NCBI GenBank assembly: GCA_937871605.1
Contig: CALMRM010000300.1
Span: 1-17,059 of the forward strand
Direction of reading: 5' to 3'
Length of the DNA: 17,059 nt
Source of the DNA: an uncultured Terriglobus sp.
GTDB taxonomy: Bacteria; Acidobacteriota; Terriglobia; Terriglobales; Acidobacteriaceae
Part shown: in pieces, positions 1 through 7,128 of the stretch
How positions within the stretch are numbered: position 1 is the first letter of the stretch
How the letters are laid out: each line of letters opens with the position of its first letter
Program-made: the position numbers and the translations under genes
Notes under the pieces: model-generated
The model's database searches: none
What the model was told of the DNA's origin: nothing
What the model saw: the letters and a program-made list of their open reading frames with translations, nothing else

Positions 1-1
1 T

Positions 2-796
2 GTGGTGGGTACGCGCCATCCAACGCCGTATGGTGCGGGCATGGCGCAGATGCTGTCGCGAGAGTTGGCGTCGCGCGGCGTCGTGATTCAGAGCGGCATG
101 GCGCGCGGCGTGGACACCAAGGCGCATGAGGGCGCGCTGGAGGCCAAGGGCAAGACTGTGGCCGTCTGGGGCACGGGTGTGGATGTGATCTATCCCAAGG
201 AAAACAAGCGGCTGGCCGAGGGCATTCTGATGGGCGGCGGCTGCATTCTGAGCGAGTTTCCCCTGGGCACCTTTCCCGCGCCGCAGAACTTTCCCATTCG
301 CAACCGCGTGCTCAGCGGCATGAGTGTGGGCGTGCTGGTGGTGGAGGCGGCGGAGCACAGCGGCACCCGCATCACCGCGCGCTGCGCCATGGAGCAGAAC
401 CGCGACGTGTACGCCGTGCCCGGCAACGTGACCAACAAGGGCTCCTGGACACCCAACACGCTGATCAAGCAAGGAGCCAAGCTGACCGCCACATGGGAAG
501 ACGTGTGGGAGGACCTGCCCAGCCAGGTGCGGCAGGAGTTGGAGGAGCGGCTGGAGCAGGGGCGTGAATCCAACACCGCGGTTTCCGCATCCCTATTTGC
601 CGAAAGCAATCTGCCCCCGGCAGAGCGACTGGTGTTTGAGCAACTGCGGCACGATGAGGCCGTGCAGTTGGACGACTTGATCGAGCGGCTGGACGGGCAA
701 CTGCAATCGCCGGAGATCTTTACGGCACTCTTTGAACTGGAATTGCTGGGGCGGGTGAGGCAAATGCCGGGTAAGAATTATGTCCGCACATTTTAG
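2..796 (+). CDS. dprA: DNA-processing protein DprA (Smf), 5' truncated
   Basis: DprA binds incoming single-stranded DNA and loads RecA during natural transformation. The visible 264 residues hold most of the Rossmann-like DprA domain: GTRHPTPYG at the start, SGMARGVDTKAH (31-42), GTGVDVIYPKEN (57-68), LSEFPLG (83-89), FPIRNRVLSGMS (97-108) and VVEAAEHSGTRITA (113-126). After a linker, residues 205-264 form a winged-helix domain of the DprA C-terminal type, ending YVRTF. The N-terminal part (SAM-like or start of the fold) lies outside the window, so the first GTG at base 2 is an internal Val codon, not a start. topA follows 201 bases downstream, a gene order shared by many bacteria. Identification is firm; whether the organism is naturally competent cannot be told from here. 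Confidence 0.95.
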   Translation: MVGTRHPTPYGAGMAQMLSRELASRGVVIQSGMARGVDTKAHEGALEAKGKTVAVWGTGVDVIYPKENKRLAEGILMGGGCILSEFPLGTFPAPQNFPIRNRVLSGMSVGVLVVEAAEHSGTRITARCAMEQNRDVYAVPGNVTNKGSWTPNTLIKQGAKLTATWEDVWEDLPSQVRQELEERLEQGRESNTAVSASLFAESNLPPAERLVFEQLRHDEAVQLDDLIERLDGQLQSPEIFTALFELELLGRVRQMPGKNYVRTF

Positions 797-901
797 AGTT
801 GCTGGCGGGTTGTAGACGTTTTGGCTAGGGGACTAGTCGAACGAGAACGGCTGCCAAAGACTCCCACAGGTATGACGTTTGGCTGAAAGCGTGTTAGGGT
901 C

Positions 902-937
902 CTACCGGGATGCCGAACCCGGTGAGAGACCCGGTAG
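902..937 (+). promoter_or_regulatory. Inverted repeat in the topA 5' region
   Basis: CTACCGGG (902-909) and CCCGGTAG (930-937) are perfect 8-base complements separated by 20 bases, lying 60 bases before the topA start. There is no T-run after it, so it is not an intrinsic terminator for dprA. It could be a leader RNA stem or a protein site. Otherwise the 201-base dprA-topA gap shows no convincing -35/-10 pair. Confidence 0.4.
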
Positions 938-997
938 AAGCAGCGCGGTAGAACGCCGGGCGCAAGTTGGACGGACCAGCAGAAGACAGGTCAGCGT

Positions 998-3844
998 ATG
1001 AGCAAGAATCTCGTGATCGTGGAGTCGCCCGCAAAGGCCAAGACGATCGGCAAATATCTGGGTAGCGACTACATGGTGGAGGCCAGCATCGGCCACATTA
1101 TGGACCTGCCCAAGAACGACATTGGCGTGGAGTTGAAGCGGCGCACGTTTCAGCCCAAGCTGATCGTGTCGCCCGGTAAGGAAAAGCTGGTGGACCGGCT
1201 CAAAAAGCTGGCCAGCAAAGCCGACGCCGTGTACCTGGCACCCGACCCGGACCGCGAAGGCGAGGCCATTGCGGCGCACCTGCAGATGCAGTTGCAGCCC
1301 TCCATCAAGGGCAAGACGACCATCCAGCGCGTCACCTTCAACGAGATCACCAAGCCGGCCGTGGTGGACGCCTTTACGCGTGCCAGGGATGTAAACGAAA
1401 ACCTGATGCTGGCGCAGCAGACGCGCCGCGTGCTGGACCGGCTGGTGGGCTACGAAATCTCGCCCCTGCTGTGGGACAAGGTGCGCCGTGGCCTGTCCGC
1501 CGGGCGTGTGCAGACCGTCGCATTGCGGCTGATCGTCGACCGCGAGAACGAAATCAAGGCGTTCAAGCCGGTGGAGTATTGGCCCGTCGAGGCGAAACTG
1601 CAGCCGAAGGGCAAGGCAGACTTTGTCGCCCGGCTGCATTCTGTAGACGGCGAACGCATCAGCGTAGACACAGTTGCCGCGCCAGCACTGCCGGACGGTG
1701 GGACCGCCGCCGAGGTGGAGGCGGGCATGCAGTCCGCCACGTGGAAGGTCGTCTCAGTCGAGGCCAAGGAGCGCAGGCGCAACGCACCTGCACCGTTCAC
1801 TACCAGCCGCCTGCAGCAGGACGCCAGCAACCGCCTGGGCTTCAACGTGAAGCGCACCATGGGCGTGGCGCAGCGGCTGTATGAGGGCGTGGAGGTGGGC
1901 GACAAGGGCACGGTCGGCCTCATCACCTACATGCGTACCGATTCCACCCGTGTGTCGCCCCAGGCGATCAGCGACGCGCGCGAATACATCGGGACGCTGG
2001 GTGCGCAGTACCTGCCCGGCAAGCCCAACAGCTTCTCCAGCAAAAAGGATGCGCAGGACGCGCACGAGGCCATCCGGCCTACGTCCGTCAGCTTTACGCC
2101 GGAGAGCATTCGCCGCTACCTCTCGGACGAGCAGTTCCGCCTCTACGACCTGATCTGGCGGCGCTTCGTCGCAAGCCAGATGACGCCCGCCGTGTACGAC
2201 CAAACCTCGGTGGAAATCGAAGGTCGTTCGAAGAGGAGCTACCAGGTGCGAGTCTCCGGATCGGTGCTCAAGTTTGACGGCTTCCTGCGCATCGCCGACC
2301 CGCGTGCTGCAAAGGGTGAGAGCAAACCCAAGGCAGAGGGTGCTGACGGCGAAGACGCGAACGACACCGCATTGCCCGCCCTGCAGCAGGGCGAGGCGCT
2401 GAACCTGCTCGATGTGCTAACGGAGCAGAAATTCACCGAGCCGCCGCCGCGCTTCAACGAGGCATCGCTGGTCAAGGAACTGGAAGAGCGTGGCATCGGG
2501 CGGCCCTCGACCTACGCCTCCATCCTGAACACCATCCAGGATCGCGACTACGTCAAGAAGCTGGCGCGCAAGTTCGTGCCCACCGAGATCGGCATGGTCG
2601 TGACCACGCTGCTGGTCAAGAACTTCCCCTACATCTTCGACATGGCCTACACCCGCAAGCTGGAAGAGGAGCTCGACGAGGTCGAGGGCGGCAAGACGGT
2701 GTGGACCAGCCTGCTGGGCGGCTTTTACGACCACCTTTCCGACGAAATCAAGGTCGCCGAAAAGTCCATGGAGGAGATCAAGCGCTGGGAAAAGCCGTCC
2801 GGCGAGCCGTGTGAAAAGTGCGGTTCGCCGCTGATCCTGCGCTGGGGCAAGTTCGGGTCGTTTTACTCCTGTTCGAACTACACCAAGGCCAAGCCGCGGA
2901 CGATCGCCGTTTCCGCGTGGAAGAAGGACCCCAAAGCGGCACTGAAGCGCGTCAAGAAAGATCTGAACTTCCCCTACAAGGTGCAGGGCCTGGACGCGGG
3001 TGTCATCGAGTCGGACGTCGAGGTACACGACGACAAGGAGCTCAAAAAGGCGCTAGACCTGGCCGCCAGCAAGGGCAAGAGCATCCGCATTGAGCCGCAG
3101 AGCTGCGACTTCACCAAGGAAAACGTCGCCGACAAGCCGGATTTGGCTGCCATGGAAGCAGGCGACACCGAGGAAGAGGAGTTCTGCGAGAACTGCGGCA
3201 AGCAGATGGTGCTCAAAAATGGCCCTTTCGGCCCCTACATGAGCTGCCCCGACTACAACGCCGACCCGCCTTGCAAGACGGTCCGCCGCTTGAACCAAAA
3301 GGTGCAGTCCAAGCCGCCCGAGCCCACCGGTGAGCCCTGCCCGGAGTGCGGCATGGAACTGGTCAAGCGCACCGGCACCTACGGCGAGTTCACCAGCTGC
3401 TCCGGCTACCCAAAGTGCAAGTATGTCAAGCAGGTGCTGCTCGACGTCCCCTGCCCCAAGTGCCACACGGGCAAGCTGGCCGAGCGCAAAGCCAAAACGG
3501 GCAATGTATTTTACGGCTGCACGAACTATCCCAAGTGCGATTACAGCAGCAACCTCAAGCTGATCGCCAAACCCTGCCCGCGCGGCAACAGCACCTACCT
3601 ATTGGAGGTGCCGAACAAAGAAGACGGTACGGTCCACGAGGTGTGCCCGCACAACCACGACGCCCTGCCGAAGCGCCGCCCCAGGAAGGGTGCTGCACCC
3701 GTGCAGGAGGCCTCAGATGCAATCACGTGCGACTACGACGTATCCACCGGCAGGCCAAACCCGGCGCGCGAGCCTGTCTCCGTGCCTGCGCTGCAGCGCC
3801 CAGACCCGGAGAAGACGCGTCCCGTCATTGCTGCCGTAGCTTGA
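998..3844 (+). CDS. topA: DNA topoisomerase I (type IA)
   Basis: Relaxes negatively supercoiled DNA by transient single-strand cleavage. 948 residues. The TOPRIM domain opens the protein (NLVIVESPAKAKTIGKYLG) and carries the Mg-binding acidic motif DPDREGE at 83-89. The catalytic tyrosine is Tyr311 in GLITYMRTDS (codon 1928-1930). HEAIRPT (356-362) and the ELEERGIGRPSTYASI block (494-509) complete the type IA core. From about residue 600 there is a long zinc-ribbon tail: complete four-Cys modules at C730/C733/C750/C759, C781/C784/C801/C807 and C819/C822/C841/C847, a first module lacking its fourth Cys (C605/C608/C625) and a degenerate last one (C860, C883). The ATG at 998 begins exactly where TopA proteins begin (MSKNLVIVESPAKA); the ribosome binding site is weak (GACAGG). 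It is longer than the 865 residues of E. coli TopA, mainly because of a 90-residue insert between the first two ribbons. Confidence 0.97.
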   Translation: MSKNLVIVESPAKAKTIGKYLGSDYMVEASIGHIMDLPKNDIGVELKRRTFQPKLIVSPGKEKLVDRLKKLASKADAVYLAPDPDREGEAIAAHLQMQLQPSIKGKTTIQRVTFNEITKPAVVDAFTRARDVNENLMLAQQTRRVLDRLVGYEISPLLWDKVRRGLSAGRVQTVALRLIVDRENEIKAFKPVEYWPVEAKLQPKGKADFVARLHSVDGERISVDTVAAPALPDGGTAAEVEAGMQSATWKVVSVEAKERRRNAPAPFTTSRLQQDASNRLGFNVKRTMGVAQRLYEGVEVGDKGTVGLITYMRTDSTRVSPQAISDAREYIGTLGAQYLPGKPNSFSSKKDAQDAHEAIRPTSVSFTPESIRRYLSDEQFRLYDLIWRRFVASQMTPAVYDQTSVEIEGRSKRSYQVRVSGSVLKFDGFLRIADPRAAKGESKPKAEGADGEDANDTALPALQQGEALNLLDVLTEQKFTEPPPRFNEASLVKELEERGIGRPSTYASILNTIQDRDYVKKLARKFVPTEIGMVVTTLLVKNFPYIFDMAYTRKLEEELDEVEGGKTVWTSLLGGFYDHLSDEIKVAEKSMEEIKRWEKPSGEPCEKCGSPLILRWGKFGSFYSCSNYTKAKPRTIAVSAWKKDPKAALKRVKKDLNFPYKVQGLDAGVIESDVEVHDDKELKKALDLAASKGKSIRIEPQSCDFTKENVADKPDLAAMEAGDTEEEEFCENCGKQMVLKNGPFGPYMSCPDYNADPPCKTVRRLNQKVQSKPPEPTGEPCPECGMELVKRTGTYGEFTSCSGYPKCKYVKQVLLDVPCPKCHTGKLAERKAKTGNVFYGCTNYPKCDYSSNLKLIAKPCPRGNSTYLLEVPNKEDGTVHEVCPHNHDALPKRRPRKGAAPVQEASDAITCDYDVSTGRPNPAREPVSVPALQRPDPEKTRPVIAAVA

Positions 3845-3869
3845 TACGGCAGAAACGGTCGTTGATACG
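3841..3869 (+). repeat. Direct repeat TTGATACG x2 after topA
   Basis: TTGATACG occurs at 3841-3848, overlapping the topA stop codon, and again at 3862-3869, a period of 21 bases or two helical turns. TTGATA resembles a -35 box, but no good -10 follows at 16-18 bases from either copy. Could be a regulator site or chance. Confidence 0.3.
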
Positions 3870-3948
3870 ATAAAAAGAGTTGGAATCGAGACGTAGTCCT
3901 GGCGGGTCTTATCCTCAGACTGGTACAAAGGTAGCAGCCAGGATGGCA

Positions 3949-3982
3949 GGCGCTCAGCGCCGCGCGGGTGCGGTTGACCGCA
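3949..3982 (+). promoter_or_regulatory. Two adjacent palindromes upstream of the DUF427 gene
   Basis: GGCGCT-C-AGCGCC (3949-3961) and TGCGGT-TG-ACCGCA (3969-3982) are perfect inverted repeats with centres about 20 bases apart, 30-60 bases before the DUF427 start. Such spacing suits an operator or a short leader structure. The rest of the 170-base gap after topA shows no clear promoter or terminator. Confidence 0.35.
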
Positions 3983-4014
3983 GTTGCGCTTCTTTGAAGA
4001 GGGTGAGTAGGGGT

Positions 4015-4299
4015 ATGGCAAAGGCAGTGTGGAACGGCCAGACAGTGGCCGAGAGCGACAGTTTTGAGACTGTGGAAGGCAACATCTACTTTCCGGAGGA
4101 GACGGTCAAACGGGAGTTCCTGCGGCCAAGTTCCACTTCCTCTAACTGCCCGTGGAAGGGCCAGGCACGGTACTTCACGCTCATGGTCGATGGCCAGGAG
4201 AACCCCGATGCGGCCTGGTACTACCCCGATCCGAAGCCCGCTGCACGCCAGGTGCGCCATCACATCGCCTTCTGGCGCGGTGTTGAAGTCAGCAAGTAG
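4015..4299 (+). CDS. DUF427 domain protein
   Basis: 94 residues covering one whole DUF427 domain (Pfam NTP_transf_9). Seen: MAKAVWNGQTVAESD, VEGNIYFPEETV, the CPWKGQARYFTL block, DAAWYYPDPKPAA and the closing HIAFWRGVEV, which are the usual conserved blocks in the usual order. The reading frame stays open up to 3880, but the family normally begins at MxKAxWNG, and GAAGAGGGTGAG at 3996-4007 makes a good ribosome binding site for the ATG at 4015, so the shorter form is chosen. The biochemical role of this family is not established; the Trp/Cys/Tyr-rich pocket suggests small-molecule binding. It is convergent with the HTH gene, with only 41 bases between stop codons. Confidence 0.9.
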   Translation: MAKAVWNGQTVAESDSFETVEGNIYFPEETVKREFLRPSSTSSNCPWKGQARYFTLMVDGQENPDAAWYYPDPKPAARQVRHHIAFWRGVEVSK

Positions 4300-4340
4300 G
4301 CGGCCGCCGTACTGTATCGGACGCCCGTGTAAAGCAGCTG

Positions 4341-4820
4341 CTAAGGCTGGACTCCGGTCCTTTTGAGCACCTGCTGAAGGGCGCTCGGCAGCGTGTGCGG
4401 CAGGACAACAGTGCCGCGCCGCACAAGCAGCCACAGCGCACCCGCTGCAAGTAGCAGCACTCCGAGTAGCATCGCGGCCACACCCAGCCAGCGCATCCGG
4501 TTTGAGGCCGCGCTGGCGGGCCGGCTGCGGTGCACGGCTTCCGCCAGTTCCACCCAGTCGTCTGCTCTGCCATCCACTTCCATGCCACGGTCGCGCATGG
4601 CCATCACAAAGCGGCGCACCGTGCCGTCCACGTCCAGGCCGCAGTGCTGGGCATACGAGCGCACAATGCCGCGGTTGAAAACGCCACCAGGCAGTTCCGC
4701 AAAGCGGTCCTCCTCCAGCGCGGTCAGGTGGCGCGTAGAAATGCGGGTTGAAACGGCAACCTCGTCCAGCGAAATGCCAAGACGTTCGCGCTGTTCTCTC
4801 AAACTCTCGCCGAAATGCAT
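4341..4820 (-). CDS. RodZ-like helix-turn-helix protein with one membrane segment
   Basis: 159 residues. Residues 1-75 form an HTH of the RodZ/HTH_25 kind: FGESLREQRERLGISLDEV, then the typical STRISTRHLTALEEDRF and LPGGVFNRGIVRSYA stretches. A linker leads to one hydrophobic helix at about 111-133 (WLGVAAMLLGVLLLAAGALW) and a short C-terminal tail. In RodZ this HTH binds MreB on the cytoplasmic side and the C-terminal domain is periplasmic; here the DUF4115 domain is absent, so the protein is shorter than RodZ (about 330 residues in E. coli) and may instead be a membrane-bound regulator. The ATG at 4820 is chosen because it opens the domain (MHFGESLRE) and lies downstream of a plausible promoter; the frame extends upstream to a TTG at 4898. 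Divergent from the methyltransferase gene. Confidence 0.75.
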   Translation of the reverse strand: MHFGESLREQRERLGISLDEVAVSTRISTRHLTALEEDRFAELPGGVFNRGIVRSYAQHCGLDVDGTVRRFVMAMRDRGMEVDGRADDWVELAEAVHRSRPASAASNRMRWLGVAAMLLGVLLLAAGALWLLVRRGTVVLPHTLPSALQQVLKRTGVQP

Positions 4821-4870
4821 GCGTCTGCTTGCCCGTGGTCTGCCTGGGTGGGAAACTGTGACTCTCGCGA

Positions 4871-4898
4871 ATGCTAATCCCGGGCGTGCAAGCTTCAA
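4871..4898 (-). promoter_or_regulatory. Candidate sigma70-type promoter for the HTH gene
   Basis: On the minus strand TTGAAG (4898-4893) is followed after 16 bases by TAGCAT (4876-4871); each box matches consensus at four of six bases. It would start a transcript about 45 bases before the ATG at 4820. Predicted by eye only. Confidence 0.35.
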
Positions 4899-4945
4899 AG
4901 CCAGAGCAGCAACCGGTGCGGTTAGGGTAACTCAGGAGCGTCTCA

Positions 4946-5527
4946 GTGGGTGTACTGCGTAGCAGCCAGGCATTGCAAGGCAGACCCGTGACCTACGGCG
5001 TCTTCGAATCGCCCCTCGGCAAAGTCATGGTAGCGGCAACGTCCATGGGTGTCTGCTCCGTGGCCTTTGCAGACTGTGCGGAAGATCTGCTTGAGGAACT
5101 GCGGGGTCGACTGCCGGGGTGCGACCCGCGCGAGGACAGTGGAGCCGTTTCGTCGTTTGCCAGCGTTCTGCTGACAAGCCTGTCCAGCGGCGCTGCGCTC
5201 AGCGTACCCCTCGACGTCCAGGGGACAGCGTTCCAGCAGCAGGTGTGGGCGGCACTGCAGGCCATCCCGCGTGGCACAACCCAGACCTACACACAGGTGG
5301 CGCAGGCACTGGGCTTGCCAACCACCGCGGCGCGAGCTGTGGCACAGGCGTGCGCCGCCAACCCTGTGGCGGTGGCCATCCCATGTCACCGGGTATTGGG
5401 CGCAAAGGGTGACCTGCGGGGCTACCGCTGGGGCATGGAACGAAAACGGCACTTACTCTTGCTGGAGCGAAATGCGGTGCAAAGAGCCTCTCTGCTGCCA
5501 ACGGCTACGGTGCTACGCTTACAGTAA
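4946..5527 (+). CDS. ogt: Methylated-DNA--[protein]-cysteine S-methyltransferase
   Basis: Suicide repair protein that moves the alkyl group from O6-methylguanine in DNA to its own Cys. 193 residues. The C-terminal half shows the full signature: FQQQVWAALQAIPRGTTQTY (96-115), ARAVAQACAANP (129-140) with the base-flipping Arg region, the active-site IPCHRV with Cys147, then GDLRGYRWGMERKRHLL (155-171). These blocks look closest to the C-terminal domain of Ada; the metal-binding Ada N-terminal domain and AraC domain are not present. The start is a GTG at 4946, supported by AGGAG at 4934-4938 with seven bases of spacing. Only 23 bases separate its stop from ahcY, so the two are probably one transcript. 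Calling it ogt rather than a truncated ada is a judgement. Confidence 0.92.
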   Translation: MGVLRSSQALQGRPVTYGVFESPLGKVMVAATSMGVCSVAFADCAEDLLEELRGRLPGCDPREDSGAVSSFASVLLTSLSSGAALSVPLDVQGTAFQQQVWAALQAIPRGTTQTYTQVAQALGLPTTAARAVAQACAANPVAVAIPCHRVLGAKGDLRGYRWGMERKRHLLLLERNAVQRASLLPTATVLRLQ

Positions 5528-5550
5528 GAATTTCAGAGGTGATCAGCCGC

Positions 5551-6987
5551 ATGGCCACAGCCGTACTCGCACCGGAAGCCGTTTTACCCTTCAAAGTCGC
5601 TAATATGTCGCTGGCCGACTGGGGTCGCAAAGAGATCGACGTCGCCGAGCAGGAAATGCCTGGCCTCATGAGCATCCGCGCAAAGTACGCCGCAGGCAAG
5701 CCGCTCGAGGGTGTACGCATCACGGGCTCGCTGCACATGACGATCCAGACTGCCGTGCTCATCGAGACGCTGAAGGACCTAGGCGCGGACGTGCGCTGGG
5801 CCAGCTGCAACATCTTCTCCACGCAGGATCACGCCGCCGCAGCGATTGCAGCGTCCGGCACGCCCGTGTTCGCCTGGAAGGGCGAGACGCTGGAGGAGTA
5901 CTGGTGGTGCACGTACCAGGCGCTCAGCTTCCCGGAGGGGCTTGGTCCGCAGATGGTGGTGGACGATGGCGGTGACGTGACCCTGCTGATTCATAAGGGC
6001 GTGGAACTGGAAGACGGCGACCGCAGCTTTGTGGACGCAAAGCCAGGCAGCGAGGAAGAAGCAGTCATCCAGAAGCTGCTATTGAAGGTGCTGGAGGAAG
6101 ATCCGCAGCACTGGCACACCGTCGCGAAGGAGTGGCGTGGTGTCTCCGAGGAGACCACCACCGGCGTGCACCGGCTGTACGACATGATGAAGAAGGGCAA
6201 GCTGCTGGTGCCTGCCATCAACGTGAACGACTCGGTCACCAAGAGCAAATTCGACAATCTCTACGGCTGCAAGGAGTCGCTGGCCGACGGCATCAAGCGC
6301 GCGACAGACGTGATGATGGGCGGCAAGGTCGCGGTCATTTGCGGCTACGGCGATGTGGGCAAAGGCTCCGCGCACAGCCTGCGCGGCATGGGCGCGCGCG
6401 TCATCGTGACGGAGATCGACCCCATCAACGCGCTGCAGGCCGCGATGGAAGGCTTCGAGGTCACCACCCTTGAAGAAACGCTGGGCCGTGGCGACATCTA
6501 CGTGACTGCGACCGGTAACGTGGACATCATCACCTACGAGCACATGCAGCGGATGAAGGACCAGGCGATCGTCTGCAACATCGGCCACTTCGACAACGAG
6601 ATCCAGATCGATCTGCTGAATACTGCGAAGGACGTGCAGAAGCTGGAGATCAAGCCGCAGGTGCACAAGTACACGTTCCCCACCGGCAATCAGATCTTCG
6701 TGTTGGCCGAGGGTCGCCTTGTCAATCTGGGCTGCGCGACCGGACACCCCAGCTTTGTGATGTCGAACAGCTTTAGCAACCAGACGCTGGCGCAGCTGGA
6801 CCTATGGAAGAACCGCGACGAATACGCTGTAGGCGTTTACGTGCTGCCCAAGAAGCTGGACGAGGAAGTGGCACGGCTGCACCTGGAGAAGATCGGCGTC
6901 AAGCTGACGACGCTGTCGCCACGGCAGGCCTCCTACATCGGCGTGCCTGTGGACGGGCCGTATAAGTCAGAGACGTATCGCTACTAA
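5551..6987 (+). CDS. ahcY: Adenosylhomocysteinase (S-adenosyl-L-homocysteine hydrolase)
   Basis: Reversibly splits S-adenosylhomocysteine into adenosine and homocysteine, clearing the inhibitory product of methyltransferases; cytosolic, NAD-dependent, usually a tetramer. 478 residues from the ATG at 5551. Seen: ITGSLHMTIQTAVLIETL near the N-terminus, the substrate block CNIFSTQDHAAAA, NVNDSVTKSKFDN, the NAD-binding GYGDVGKG (265-272), HPSFVMSNSFSNQ, and the C-terminal KSETYRY tail that reaches into the neighbouring subunit. AGAGGTGA at 5535-5542 sets the ATG at 5551; the frame is also open from a GTG at 5539, but that overlaps the ribosome binding site. It follows ogt closely and is ended by a strong terminator. 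No recognisable SAH riboswitch was seen in front of it. Confidence 0.97.
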   Translation: MATAVLAPEAVLPFKVANMSLADWGRKEIDVAEQEMPGLMSIRAKYAAGKPLEGVRITGSLHMTIQTAVLIETLKDLGADVRWASCNIFSTQDHAAAAIAASGTPVFAWKGETLEEYWWCTYQALSFPEGLGPQMVVDDGGDVTLLIHKGVELEDGDRSFVDAKPGSEEEAVIQKLLLKVLEEDPQHWHTVAKEWRGVSEETTTGVHRLYDMMKKGKLLVPAINVNDSVTKSKFDNLYGCKESLADGIKRATDVMMGGKVAVICGYGDVGKGSAHSLRGMGARVIVTEIDPINALQAAMEGFEVTTLEETLGRGDIYVTATGNVDIITYEHMQRMKDQAIVCNIGHFDNEIQIDLLNTAKDVQKLEIKPQVHKYTFPTGNQIFVLAEGRLVNLGCATGHPSFVMSNSFSNQTLAQLDLWKNRDEYAVGVYVLPKKLDEEVARLHLEKIGVKLTTLSPRQASYIGVPVDGPYKSETYRY

Positions 6988-7005
6988 CCCCGAGGTACGG
7001 CAGTG

Positions 7006-7043
7006 TGGAAGCGCAGCAACGGTGCTGCGCTTCCATGTTTTAT
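7006..7043 (+). terminator. Rho-independent terminator after ahcY
   Basis: TGGAAGCGCAGCA (7006-7018) pairs perfectly with TGCTGCGCTTCCA (7023-7035) across a four-base loop ACGG, followed by TGTTTTAT. A 13-bp stem 19 bases after the ahcY stop. Confidence 0.9.
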
Positions 7044-7128
7044 CGCACCACTCCGTCTCGCCCGCGTATGGGAACGCAGCCAGGTGAAAACGGTCCAAGC
7101 CGCCTCCGTCAGAAATGAGAAAGTCTGC

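Noticed and set aside
902..1639. Open frame of 245 codons on the minus strand opposite topA
   Set aside because: Antisense to the conserved TOPRIM region; composition is that of a GC-rich shadow frame and no family pattern is visible.
3841..3871. TTGATA...TACGAT as a promoter for the DUF427 gene
   Set aside because: The spacer is 19 bases and the -10 box is poor; kept only as a direct repeat.
3733..4434. Minus-strand frame of 233 codons across the topA end and the DUF427 gene
   Set aside because: Overlaps two well-supported genes; its sequence is Arg/Pro/Ala-rich with no recognisable domain.
5528..5550. SAH riboswitch before ahcY
   Set aside because: Only 23 bases separate ogt and ahcY, and no SAH-aptamer-like helices were seen there or at the end of ogt.
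6079..6747. Minus-strand frame of 222 codons within ahcY
   Set aside because: His/Val/Leu-rich shadow of a conserved gene on the other strand.
7003..7128. Upstream extension of the transglutaminase-like gene to GTG 7003
   Set aside because: It would begin within the ahcY terminator stem and adds residues unlike the family N-terminus.
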